64,000 nt of DNA. Source: Xylanibacter oryzae DSM 17970 (GTDB lineage Bacteria > Bacteroidota > Bacteroidia > Bacteroidales > Bacteroidaceae). A model generated the notes under the pieces. That model did no database searches, was not told the origin of the DNA, and saw only the letters and a list, made by a program, of their open reading frames with translations. The stretch spans positions 3,081,703 through 3,145,702 of the forward strand of contig NZ_KK073873.1 of the NCBI RefSeq assembly GCF_000585355.1. Direction: 5' to 3'. This document shows positions 1 through 6,823 of the stretch, piece after piece (position 1 is the first letter of the stretch; each line of letters begins with the position of its first letter). The position numbers were made by a program, and so were the translations under genes.

Positions 1-468
1 TACAGTGCGATACATACAGTTTACAGCCACTTTGCCATCGTATGCGGGGAAAGCCATGCAGGCAAAATCCAAGCCTTTAAAGTTGCGCACACCCTCCATC
101 ACATGCATCCTCATCATGAGGTCCTCGTCGTCAAGTTTACGGCTCTTGAGATAGGCTATGATATCAGGCGAGTGCAATATCTTGAGGTCGTCACATTTAG
201 GCAACTTATAATCGTGCTTGTGCACAGGCCGTGAACGGTCGTTATAGGTTCGGCATTTCTCTTTGAGGATGAACGTCCTTCCGCAATGAAAGCACTTACC
301 GATACCTGTCTTCAGATTCAGCTTGACGGAGGTATCGCCCGGATGACCACGATCATCACGGCATGCAGGACACGTACTGCGGGCAATATCGCCCTTGATA
401 TGCTTTAAGTCGAAGTCAGCTTTGGGTACAATCAGAAATCCACGCTTTGTCTCCTTGTATTCTTTCAT
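1..468 (-). CDS. Phage/plasmid-type DNA primase, N-terminal zinc-finger part (truncated by window edge)
   Basis: The reading frame starts at an ATG on the minus strand and stays open through base 1, giving 156 codons, so the C-terminal part lies outside the window. Near residue 32 there is a Cys-x2-Cys motif (CPAC) and about 25 residues later a second one (CFHCG), the zinc ribbon seen at the start of DnaG-like and phage primases. Text such as KTGIGKCFHCGRTF fits toprim primase-helicases of Bacteroidetes phages and integrative elements. The neighbouring gene starts only a few bases upstream, so the two are probably co-transcribed. Role inferred: priming of element replication. The catalytic TOPRIM and any helicase domain are not visible here. 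Confidence 0.7.
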   Translation of the reverse strand, partial: MKEYKETKRGFLIVPKADFDLKHIKGDIARSTCPACRDDRGHPGDTSVKLNLKTGIGKCFHCGRTFILKEKCRTYNDRSRPVHKHDYKLPKCDDLKILHSPDIIAYLKSRKLDDEDLMMRMHVMEGVRNFKGLDFACMAFPAYDGKVAVNCMYRTV

Positions 469-472
469 CGCC

Positions 473-1393
473 CTACTCCCAGCATTGCGTTTTGTTGTTC
501 CATTCCATCATGTCGTCCATACAGGCAGGTGCATCCATCGGTACAATCTCACCGTGTGGCCCTCTGCGCCGCCCCTTCGAATCTATCGTGCCGTAGCCGT
601 CAAACGGTTTGCCGGCCTTTCTCTTAGCCTGCTCTACATTGAAGCGGAGCATATTGTTAATCTTCTTGTTCAGTTCCTCACGTGGAGCCTTGCCCGGACG
701 TATCCAGTTCACGAAGTAGCGCTTGGCACGTGATATGGTAAACGGTTCGCCGTCATCGTAACATCCGTTCATCTCTATCTCATCAATAAAACTGCGTTTT
801 ACAAATTCTCTGATCATTTTGTTGGAGCATATGCAAAGAGCCATTCGCTGTTCTATCTTCTCAAGCCAATCCGGTGAACGGAAAATATCTTCTATTAATT
901 CATGAAAATCTGTGGTGCTGGTAGTGGTTCTTATTGGTACACCAGTACCAATATTCTTTGTATTTTGTATTCTTGTATTTTGTATCTGAGATCTGCGCGC
1001 CTCTGCGCGTACCTTATAGAGCGTCGTTGATTCACCATTGAGTGGCCGTTCATTCACCGTTGATTCACCACCGGACGGCGTGTCACCAAGAATGGTCTCA
1101 ATATTGAATGTTTTTTGTAGCAGTCGGCACTGGAAATGTTCGCCCTCTACATCAAAAAGTCCGAAGTCTTTGATGATATGCCATACGTACGATTTCTTCT
1201 TGTGTGCCAGCATTGATATTATCAGCAGGGTTTCTTCATTACCGATAGCGTCTTCATACTTTGCCAGTTCGAAAACTATCATCATAAATACACCTAGGCC
1301 CTCTGCCTTTTCGGCGCGTCTTAGTTCGTATACTCCTTTGCTTTCCATAAGTTTGCGACTTATCTGAATGTAGCCTGATCTTTTCTTTTTCAT
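473..1393 (-). CDS. DUF7833 / Lin1244-like replication-associated protein of mobile elements
   Basis: The product is 306 aa. The N-terminal 100 residues (KAEGLGVFMMIVFELAKY, then a helical segment ending in KDFGLFDVEG) resemble the Lin1244/Lin1753 (DUF4373) winged-helix domain. The C-terminal half (SPDWLEKIEQRMAL, then RAKRYFVNWIRPG) resembles the DUF7833 domain, which in Bacteroidetes is linked to it by a variable basic stretch. Such proteins sit next to primases in Bacteroidales prophages and integrative elements and are thought to act in replication initiation, like DnaD-type loaders. The middle is low-complexity and Thr/Ser-rich. It lies 4 bases upstream of the primase fragment. The family call rests on motif memory; the exact function is unknown. 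Confidence 0.65.
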   Translation of the reverse strand: MKKKRSGYIQISRKLMESKGVYELRRAEKAEGLGVFMMIVFELAKYEDAIGNEETLLIISMLAHKKKSYVWHIIKDFGLFDVEGEHFQCRLLQKTFNIETILGDTPSGGESTVNERPLNGESTTLYKVRAEARRSQIQNTRIQNTKNIGTGVPIRTTTSTTDFHELIEDIFRSPDWLEKIEQRMALCICSNKMIREFVKRSFIDEIEMNGCYDDGEPFTISRAKRYFVNWIRPGKAPREELNKKINNMLRFNVEQAKRKAGKPFDGYGTIDSKGRRRGPHGEIVPMDAPACMDDMMEWNNKTQCWE

Positions 1394-1421
1394 ACTCTTT
1401 ATTATTTTTGATTTGATATAC

Positions 1422-1889
1422 TTAATCTAGTGTTTTATTTATTGTGGCGTTTGCCTTGAAGTTCTGGTCTATAAAGTGCCTTGGGTGGTCTGAGTAGCTC
1501 ACGTGTATCCACTCACTGCCACGGTGGTCGTGCTCCCATAGCAACTGGTCTACATGATTGTTGGTCATTAGTATCTGCCACAGTTTCACGGCATACTCCT
1601 TGCTGCGTATATGCAGGTCGGCAGCCTTGCCCGACAGGTGCTGACTCTTGCCTGCACCGCCCACACGCTTGTTGAGCAACTTACAGCGATAACCTGAAGT
1701 CACTATGATAGACTCTTTCAGCATGATACGTGTAGGCTCCAATATGCAGGTGCATAGTTTTCTAAGATTTTCGATGATACCCTCATCCGGGGTGTTGTTG
1801 ATGTGCAGGTTATCCGCTGTATGCGACCTGATGAATTCAGACAACATAAAATGTTCTGATAGTAATTGATGAATATCCAATTTATCCAT
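1422..1889 (-). CDS. Peptidase M15 family (D-Ala-D-Ala carboxypeptidase / endolysin-like)
   Basis: The product is 155 aa. It has the M15 zinc-peptidase signature: ITSGYR-like text (VTSGYRC), then SQHLSGKAADLH, which supplies the first His and Asp zinc ligands, and WIHVSY near the C-terminus with the second His. No signal peptide is visible, as is usual for phage endolysin-type members. It would cleave peptidoglycan stem peptides. It is followed on the same strand by the DUF7833 and primase genes. Immediately upstream (1903-1960) is a strong minus-strand terminator hairpin, so its own transcription must come from readthrough or a promoter not recognised here. Confidence 0.8.
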   Translation of the reverse strand: MDKLDIHQLLSEHFMLSEFIRSHTADNLHINNTPDEGIIENLRKLCTCILEPTRIMLKESIIVTSGYRCKLLNKRVGGAGKSQHLSGKAADLHIRSKEYAVKLWQILMTNNHVDQLLWEHDHRGSEWIHVSYSDHPRHFIDQNFKANATINKTLD

Positions 1890-1902
1890 TTTGATTTGTG
1901 TT

Positions 1903-1960
1903 AAAAAAAAGACAGAGCGGTGGCCGTACGAAGAAGTTCCGTACTTCCACGCACCCTGTC
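1903..1960 (-). terminator. Intrinsic terminator at the 3' end of the candidate ncRNA
   Basis: On the minus strand the arms CTGTC/GACAG, GTGG/CCAC and GTACG/CGTAC form one long interrupted stem over 1911-1960. It is followed directly by eight T residues (1910-1903). It stops 14 bases before the M15 peptidase start. Confidence 0.8.
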
Positions 1961-2237
1961 AGATATCACTAAAATAAAGACTTATATCAATTAACCATTG
2001 AGCAATATCGCCTTGCGGTTAACTATTGATATTGATAAAAACGTTGATAATAACTTGTGGCGGTTTAAAGTTTTCACCTGAGAAATTCTTGTAGTTAGAA
2101 TTCCCCCCACCCGAAGGTGGGAGGACCGGATCTGTCATTCGCTTTATCGGCAGCAACCAATATGCTGCGGAATGATTATCCACTGATGAAATTATTTTTC
2201 ATTGGCTTTAAGTTTGCATAGAAACGACGTTGTTTCT
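1903..2237 (-). ncRNA. Candidate structured non-coding RNA of about 335 nt
   Basis: No protein frame explains this gap, but on the minus strand it has the parts of an RNA gene. A consensus promoter (TTTG at 2272-2275, 20 nt, TACCTTTG at 2244-2251) predicts a start near 2237. Successive hairpins follow: TAGAAAC/GTTTCTA (2219-2238); GCAGCA/TGCTGC (2150-2155 with 2163-2168); a CCCACC/GGTGGG stem closed by a cUUCGg tetraloop (2106-2121); a long stem 1986-1996 with 2017-2030 holding an inner GCAA/TTGC stem; and a terminator hairpin 1911-1960 followed by eight U. I do not recognise the family. It could instead be an attenuated leader of the M15 gene. Confidence 0.6.
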
Positions 2238-2243
2238 ACATTG

Positions 2244-2275
2244 CAAAGGTACTCATAAAACAAAGCCTCGCCAAA
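2244..2275 (-). promoter_or_regulatory. Bacteroidetes-type promoter for the candidate ncRNA
   Basis: On the minus strand TTTG (2272-2275) and TACCTTTG (2244-2251) are separated by exactly 20 nt, matching the Bacteroidetes sigma-factor consensus. The -33 element lies 8 bases past the convergent terminator hairpin at 2284-2321. Confidence 0.75.
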
Positions 2276-2283
2276 CAAAAAAA

Positions 2284-2321
2284 GTGGTCATCTTATGCCT
2301 TTTTGGGCATAAAATGACCAC
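2284..2321 (-). terminator. Strong hairpin terminator after the 138-aa gene
   Basis: GTGGTCAT and TTATGCC pair with GGCATAA and ATGACCAC (15 pairs, one internal mismatch, loop of T residues). On the minus strand the hairpin is followed by ACTTTTTTTG. On the plus strand CATTTTTATTT follows, so it may work in both directions. Confidence 0.85.
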
Positions 2322-2326
2322 CATTT

Positions 2327-2743
2327 TTATTTGGTTTTCTCAAAAAATTTTATATAGGGCTTGGGAGGTTTGCTATTATTGTGCTTACAAATATTTCTGT
2401 AAACTGTTTTACTCGTTTTCCCGTTATAGAAGAAGATACTTGATGCCACCTTCTCAAAACTGTTAATTGACAAGCTTTCTTGAAAAAATTTAGAATACAC
2501 ATTGTAAACAAGATTATAAAAATGATTTCTTTCTAGTATTTCAAAGTTTGGTAATATAATGAATTTATCGTCTTTCATAAAACCTTTTATCACCTCATCT
2601 TCGAAAAGTTTTGTGATAAGGTCTTTGAATAGTTCTACTTTGCTTTCGTCGGGTGGCAGAAAAACACGCCATAGCATCATAAAGTGATTAACACTCTCTT
2701 CGTTTGTTAGAACTTTGGTTTGATTATTTCCTATAGGATCCAT
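2327..2743 (-). CDS. Hypothetical protein, 138 aa, accessory region
   Basis: I do not recognise this family. The protein is acidic to neutral and mostly helical in appearance, with many Phe and Lys residues. It has no signal peptide or membrane segment. The C-terminal region (FYNGKTSKTVYRNICKHN) looks like a short helix-turn-helix-like tail sometimes seen in Bacteroidetes mobile-element proteins, but this is a weak impression. Its own consensus promoter lies at 2767-2798 and a strong terminator directly follows the stop, so it is a monocistronic unit and probably a real gene. It lies beside phage-like genes and palindromes, suggesting cargo or control of a mobile element. Confidence 0.6.
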   Translation of the reverse strand: MDPIGNNQTKVLTNEESVNHFMMLWRVFLPPDESKVELFKDLITKLFEDEVIKGFMKDDKFIILPNFEILERNHFYNLVYNVYSKFFQESLSINSFEKVASSIFFYNGKTSKTVYRNICKHNNSKPPKPYIKFFEKTK

Positions 2744-2766
2744 TGTATGTTTAAGTTTTATAAATG

Positions 2767-2798
2767 CAAAGGTACAAAAAAATCATAAAAGATACAAA
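2767..2798 (-). promoter_or_regulatory. Bacteroidetes-type promoter for the 138-aa gene
   Basis: Minus-strand TTTG (2795-2798) and TACCTTTG (2767-2774) with a 20-nt spacer, ending 24 bases before the ATG. Confidence 0.75.
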
Positions 2799-3232
2799 TA
2801 TTATGTGTATAAATTAATGTACAAAATACAATCATTGTATCTGCGTATAGCATTATATTTACAATATTTAATGCGAATTTATTAAAATGAAATTACATTA
2901 CATACATAGGTGGGTCTTGATATGTACGCGTACATATCATATATGTATGTAACGAATAGGGCGTAGACATGACATTACCCTTGATGGTTACTCTTAACTA
3001 ACACAAATATATCATTAAGTATACGCCCTAGTTGTGGGTTCAAACTCAACTCATTATTTGTGTCTATTTAAATATCAAAGGTGTCTGAGCTAATTTTGAA
3101 TAATGCAAATACTTACGCAAATGCAAGTACAAAGGTAATAAATTATCTTGTAATGTAGATTCAAAATTAATATGCCCCAACAGTACATTTAATTATAAAA
3201 ATACTTATTAATGATATACTCTTTTTATTTAT
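2799..3232. other. Gene-free gap rich in palindromes
   Basis: No coding frame is supported. The gap holds a 15-bp palindrome ATACAATcATTGTAT (2826-2840), a perfect 20-bp palindrome at 2919-2938 flanked by an 11-bp inverted repeat (TTACATACATA 2898-2908 with TATGTATGTAA 2942-2952), and a 9-bp inverted repeat TAGGGCGTA (2957-2965) with TACGCCCTA (3022-3030). Such clusters occur at operators, recombination sites and replication or transfer origins. Nothing here decides between these. Confidence 0.5.
2898..2952. repeat. Nested palindrome, 20 bp core with 11-bp outer arms
   Basis: The core 2919-2938 reads the same on both strands (GATATGTACG and its complement). The outer arms at 2898-2908 and 2942-2952 are perfect inverted copies. 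Function unknown; operator or recombination site are the obvious options. Confidence 0.7.
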
Positions 3233-3681
3233 CCTAAAATCCGCAACCTCATAATATAGTTTATATTTTGCAAAAGAAGTTAGATTTCAGATTACCCATA
3301 GAATTTTTTTCGTGAATTTTGTTTAGCTATGGTACAAAACACCCTTATGTCTTTTTGTCCTTATCCATTTTCCCGGTACAGAAATACACACTCATCAGAG
3401 AACAAATAATCTCGCTATATTGATAACCGAAAAGCCCCAATGTCTTGTCAATAATTGAGGTCATATTGCGGTTAAAATGGTCGATAATTGAAAATATGCC
3501 TCCAGAAAGAGTGATTTTGTCAGATTTAATTAGTACTTTTGTCATGCCATTTTATAGTTTTTACTTTGTTTGTTTGCAACACTAAATTAAGTGAATTTCT
3601 TGGCATGACAAAATTCCGGGTAAATAAATGTGGCCCAGAAACTTATAAAAAATATTAGTCTATCCGCTTGTGGATATTAGG
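3233..3681 (-). mobile_element. IS1380-family remnant, internally deleted (MITE-like)
   Basis: The segment is bounded by imperfect terminal inverted repeats: CCTAAAATCCGCAA at 3233-3246 and, as complement, TTGTGGATATTAGG at 3668-3681 (12 of 14 match). The ends start with CC, as in IS1380 elements. Inside, the first 50 or so codons of a transposase-like frame survive (3345-3545) and the rest of the usual roughly 1.3-kb gene is missing. No clear target duplication is seen (TTTAT left, TAAAA right). The boundaries are therefore inferred. Confidence 0.5.
3345..3545 (-). pseudogene. IS1380-family transposase, N-terminal fragment
   Basis: The product is 66 aa. The text MTKVLIKSDKITLSGGIFSI, then LGLFGYQYSEIICSLMSVYFC, matches the conserved start of Bacteroides IS1380-type transposases (usually KITPFGGIF and GYQYSEI.RSLM.VYFCGG). 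After VYFC the frame runs into an unrelated Lys/Asp-rich tail and stops, where about 350 further residues with the DDE catalytic site should follow. It cannot be an active transposase. Confidence 0.7.
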
Positions 3682-3698
3682 TAAAAGATTTAAAGATA

Positions 3699-4313
3699 AT
3701 GAAAAATGAAGTTTTATTCGTTCTGTTGAACGATTACGCTGATTATGAACCAGCTTATATTTCCGGTTCAATCAATTGTGATAAGTTTGGAAAGAAAGCG
3801 AATCCCAAATATGTAACAAAAGTTGTTGCACCGACGATGGATTTGGTCCGTTCTTGCGGTGGTTTTAATACGATGCCAGACTATTCTTTTGATAATATGC
3901 CAGAAGATTATGCTGCCCTTATTCTTATAGGAGGATTTAGTTGGATGACGGATGAAGCTAAGCGAGTTGCACCTATTGTGAAAGACGCTATTTCGAAAGG
4001 CATAATAGTAGGTGGTATCTGCAATGGTGCTTCTTTTCTGGCACAGAATGGCTTTCTTAATAATATAAAGCATACAGGGAATGGACTTGACGAATTGAAA
4101 CGCTGGGGCGGGGATAACTATACGAACGCTGCTGGGTATCAGAACGTTCAGGCCGTTAGCGATAAAGGTGTTGTGACTGCTAATGGTACAGCATCACTGG
4201 AGTTTGCTGTTGAGTTAATGAAGGTGTTGAAAATCGATACAGAAGAAAATATTGCCGTATATTACCAGTTTATGCATCTAGGCTTTTGTGATTTTATGAA
4301 GATGATGGCATAA
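3699..4313 (+). CDS. DJ-1/PfpI family glutamine amidotransferase-like protein
   Basis: The product is 204 aa. It has the flavodoxin-like amidotransferase fold, with a nucleophile elbow GGICNGAS carrying Cys108 and an earlier strand ALILIGGFSW. The overall pattern is like YdeA-type class I glutamine amidotransferase-like proteins rather than true GATase subunits. No signal peptide is present. Members are linked to glyoxal or protein-glycation repair or to stress responses, but the substrate cannot be read from sequence. It starts just right of the IS remnant and is followed by a convergent minus-strand operon. No consensus promoter was seen. Confidence 0.8.
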   Translation: MKNEVLFVLLNDYADYEPAYISGSINCDKFGKKANPKYVTKVVAPTMDLVRSCGGFNTMPDYSFDNMPEDYAALILIGGFSWMTDEAKRVAPIVKDAISKGIIVGGICNGASFLAQNGFLNNIKHTGNGLDELKRWGGDNYTNAAGYQNVQAVSDKGVVTANGTASLEFAVELMKVLKIDTEENIAVYYQFMHLGFCDFMKMMA

Positions 4314-4349
4314 ACATTTATAATTAAATGGTATTATGGTTATCTTCTG

Positions 4350-4538
4350 TTACGTTCCACTTCTCATCATCCCCAAAAAGGTGAATGAGTAATCTTGAAG
4401 GTAGCCCATGCGTTTCTGTGGTACACCGTCAGAATGAATATATTCACGTACGATGGTATAGGGATAAGTAGGACCGTTGGTAAAGAAATCTATCAATACG
4501 AGCTTATCGCCTGATATTACGTCTTTGAATATTTCCAT
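4350..4538 (-). CDS. Small protein, 62 aa, last gene behind the ATPase/TOPRIM pair
   Basis: I do not recognise this as a whole. The first 20 residues (MEIFKDVISGDKLVLIDFFT) look like the start of a thioredoxin-fold protein, but the expected active-site WCGPC is absent. The rest (REYIHSDG, MGYLQDYSF) reads like the end of a different protein. It may be a deletion fusion remnant. It begins 17 bases after the TOPRIM gene on the same strand, so it is probably co-transcribed and could be a third component of that system. Confidence 0.4.
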   Translation of the reverse strand: MEIFKDVISGDKLVLIDFFTNGPTYPYTIVREYIHSDGVPQKRMGYLQDYSFTFLGMMRSGT

Positions 4539-4555
4539 AATTGTCCTATACTTTA

Positions 4556-5296
4556 TTATTTCAAATACTCATAGATAAAAATAGGGAAAGAATTCAGAAT
4601 TGCTACACTCTCATTTACATCCACATATTTCGTCTTTTGTTCCTTGAAAATTGCTGCCTGGTTAATTGTAGATTTTTCTTGTGGCATCGTATTACAACCT
4701 GACACGAGATAATTAGCCTTACACACATTCTGATGTTTGAGCATCTTCCAGTTTTCTACAACATTTGTTTTATCGGTTTTTGAAAGATCGATAAATCGAT
4801 AGGCTTTTGCATTTGCATAAGCAAACCGCTCTGCTTTGCCTTTAAACTTATGATCCACACATTCCTGTCGGGTTGCAACATACTGCCAATAATTTTCATC
4901 CGGCAATTCCTTGGTGTATTTCAAAGATTCCACCATAGGATAGTTGATATATAACTTACCATTATCCGTTTCGTCATCAAAAAAATCCAGCATTTCATCC
5001 AATATGGCATTGAGCTTCTCCAAACCGATTCGATTTTGAAAATCATAGTCGAAAAACAGGAATATCTGAGAGAACAGGGTATCCAAGCGTTTGTCTTCTG
5101 GTATATCTATTCCATTCTCTTCAAAAGGCAATGATCGAAATAAGTCATAGCCATTCTCCTTCAGATTGGAATAAAGCGTTGGTAGATCATGTCTGCAATT
5201 TACGATACATAGCTCTTCGCCCGATAGCAAGAGGCTCTTAATCGAATCAAAGACTGCCGGTTCGGTCTTGCCACCTTCAAACACAAAAAGAATCAT
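4556..5296 (-). CDS. TOPRIM/RloB-like nuclease-type partner protein
   Basis: The product is 246 aa. The N-terminus FVFEGGKTEP matches the TOPRIM/RloB signature, with the catalytic-type Glu at residue 7. A second acidic pair DYD (Asp83, Asp85) follows strand IFLFF, giving the E...DxD arrangement of TOPRIM nucleases such as OLD, AriB (DUF4435) and RloB. It overlaps the upstream ATPase gene by 4 bases (ATGA), so translation is probably coupled. In known two-gene systems of this design (AbiL, PARIS) the ATPase senses phage and the TOPRIM protein acts as toxic effector. The assignment to one named system is uncertain. Confidence 0.7.
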   Translation of the reverse strand: MILFVFEGGKTEPAVFDSIKSLLLSGEELCIVNCRHDLPTLYSNLKENGYDLFRSLPFEENGIDIPEDKRLDTLFSQIFLFFDYDFQNRIGLEKLNAILDEMLDFFDDETDNGKLYINYPMVESLKYTKELPDENYWQYVATRQECVDHKFKGKAERFAYANAKAYRFIDLSKTDKTNVVENWKMLKHQNVCKANYLVSGCNTMPQEKSTINQAAIFKEQKTKYVDVNESVAILNSFPIFIYEYLK

Positions 5297-6399
5297 AGGC
5301 CAAATGTACCCCCTCGATACAATTTCTCTAAGTTATGTCCGAAACGCAACTCCTTATCTGTCAAATCACAAATAGCATTGATATTATTATCTTTCAGTAT
5401 AAAGAAACAATCAGGACGAAGAAGGTCATTCGAGAGTAAGAATGTATCATGGGTAGTCACAAAGACTTGATTTTCGCTCTTGAACAAACGTTCACAGATA
5501 GCATACGACAACTCGTGATGGTAAAAAGCATCAAACTCATCAATAAAGACGAATGGAGCATTCACCATCTCTTTCAACCAAAAATATTGCAACTCCAGAT
5601 TCAGTGTACCTGTTGAAGCAACCAGGAGAAATGGTATCTTAACATCACCAATCATACAGAAGATCGTCTTCTCACCCTGTACAGGCTTTGCAAATGTAAA
5701 CTTCTGGTGGCTTGTTTCATCTAAAAAAGTGGCAAAATCATCAACATAATTATTATTGATAATATACTCTTCAATGTTGCTGCCTCCCTCTTTTAGTCCT
5801 ATGAATTCACGATTATCAAGACTTCTGAAAAACAGCATGTTCTCTACAAAAGCACTAAGCTTCAGTAGGGCATGATCCTTTGCCAGAGGAACCGCACCAA
5901 GCAGATAGTTCACTATAGAGATATTATTTGCACTACCCTTCAAGTTCTCGATAGCAGCATCTGTCAATACAAAATCATCTGCCAATCGAAGGGTGTCTGT
6001 ATCCTTATAAAGTAGCTCTTTCCCATTTAACAACAAATTCTCACTTACTAATTCACCTTTCAGTTCCTTTGTTACCTTCGAATAGTTATACGACACAGTG
6101 TCCTCGCCAAACTTGAATGTATACTCAAATTCTACAGGCTGCTGATAACCATAAGCCGATGCATAATTCACATAGTAGTCAGGCTTCTTCCATTTGTGGG
6201 AAAGATGATTGGCTATATCAAAAATTGCCAAACAGAAATTACTCTTACCTGACCCATTAGGACCGTAAACAATACCATTCTTTACAACTCCATCTTTGAT
6301 GGCATTCTGATTGAATGAATAACTGCTCGGATGAGATAAGTCCCACTCGATCTTATTTGCGAAACCGCGATAATTCTTAACAGCAAATTTTGTTAACAT
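5293..6399 (-). CDS. AAA15/RloA-like ATPase of a predicted anti-phage pair
   Basis: The product is 368 aa. Domains run from an SMC/ABC-like N-terminus (FAVKNYRGF) to Walker A GPNGSGKS (residues 46-53), then Walker B FVFIDEFD (Asp287, Glu288) and a switch His (VTTHD, His317). This is the order of AAA15/AAA21 ATPases found with TOPRIM or RloB partners. No transmembrane segment is seen. It is the first gene of a minus-strand operon with the TOPRIM gene. A TAACTTTG promoter box (6439-6446) and a 17-bp palindrome (6463-6479) lie upstream and may be where it is regulated. It sits next to mobile-element remnants, as defence genes often do. Confidence 0.75.
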   Translation of the reverse strand: MLTKFAVKNYRGFANKIEWDLSHPSSYSFNQNAIKDGVVKNGIVYGPNGSGKSNFCLAIFDIANHLSHKWKKPDYYVNYASAYGYQQPVEFEYTFKFGEDTVSYNYSKVTKELKGELVSENLLLNGKELLYKDTDTLRLADDFVLTDAAIENLKGSANNISIVNYLLGAVPLAKDHALLKLSAFVENMLFFRSLDNREFIGLKEGGSNIEEYIINNNYVDDFATFLDETSHQKFTFAKPVQGEKTIFCMIGDVKIPFLLVASTGTLNLELQYFWLKEMVNAPFVFIDEFDAFYHHELSYAICERLFKSENQVFVTTHDTFLLSNDLLRPDCFFILKDNNINAICDLTDKELRFGHNLEKLYRGGTFGL

Positions 6400-6438
6400 G
6401 ATATGATGAGTATGTAATCAATACTATTTTTTGTATTG

Positions 6439-6446
6439 CAAAGTTA
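6439..6446 (-). promoter_or_regulatory. Promoter box of the ATPase/TOPRIM operon
   Basis: Minus-strand TAACTTTG, 39 bases upstream of the ATG. No clear TTTG -33 element was found at the right distance. Confidence 0.5.
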
Positions 6447-6462
6447 CAGAAAAATATTACTA

Positions 6463-6479
6463 CCGTAAAATATTTACGG
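6463..6479. promoter_or_regulatory. Palindrome upstream of the defence operon promoter
   Basis: CCGTAAAATATTTACGG is a 7+7-bp inverted repeat centred on ATA. It overlaps the expected -33 region, a usual place for an operator. No regulator gene for it is visible nearby. Confidence 0.45.
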
Positions 6480-6612
6480 ATAAATCGTGTGACTATTACT
6501 AATATTTAACGGTTTAAGAATAGCTGCCATCGTATTATCGTAAGTAGCATGGAAATTTTCCACGGATATAATCACATCAAGGGAATAGTAAGGGACTGAC
6601 TTGTCAGAAAAA

Positions 6613-6637
6613 GGAACACGCATTTTTTGCGTGTTCC
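6613..6637. terminator. Bidirectional hairpin terminator
   Basis: GGAACACGCA pairs perfectly with TGCGTGTTCC around a TTTTT loop. It is flanked by A residues on the left and T residues on the right, so it can end transcripts from both sides. It sits between the defence operon and the outer-membrane protein gene. Confidence 0.8.
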
Positions 6638-6823
6638 TTTTTCTTTCCAATTATCCATCAAGTTTTTTGTTAGCTCTTACGCATTTTACTTCTTATCTTG
6701 TAATACCATTTTGGTCTGTATCCCAAGCATACTGCATCAATGAAACAGCATAAAGTAAATCCTAATATAGCTCCTAACATATTCGTAGTTTTTTTGATGT
6801 TATCGTCCGTTTTTAGACAGAAC

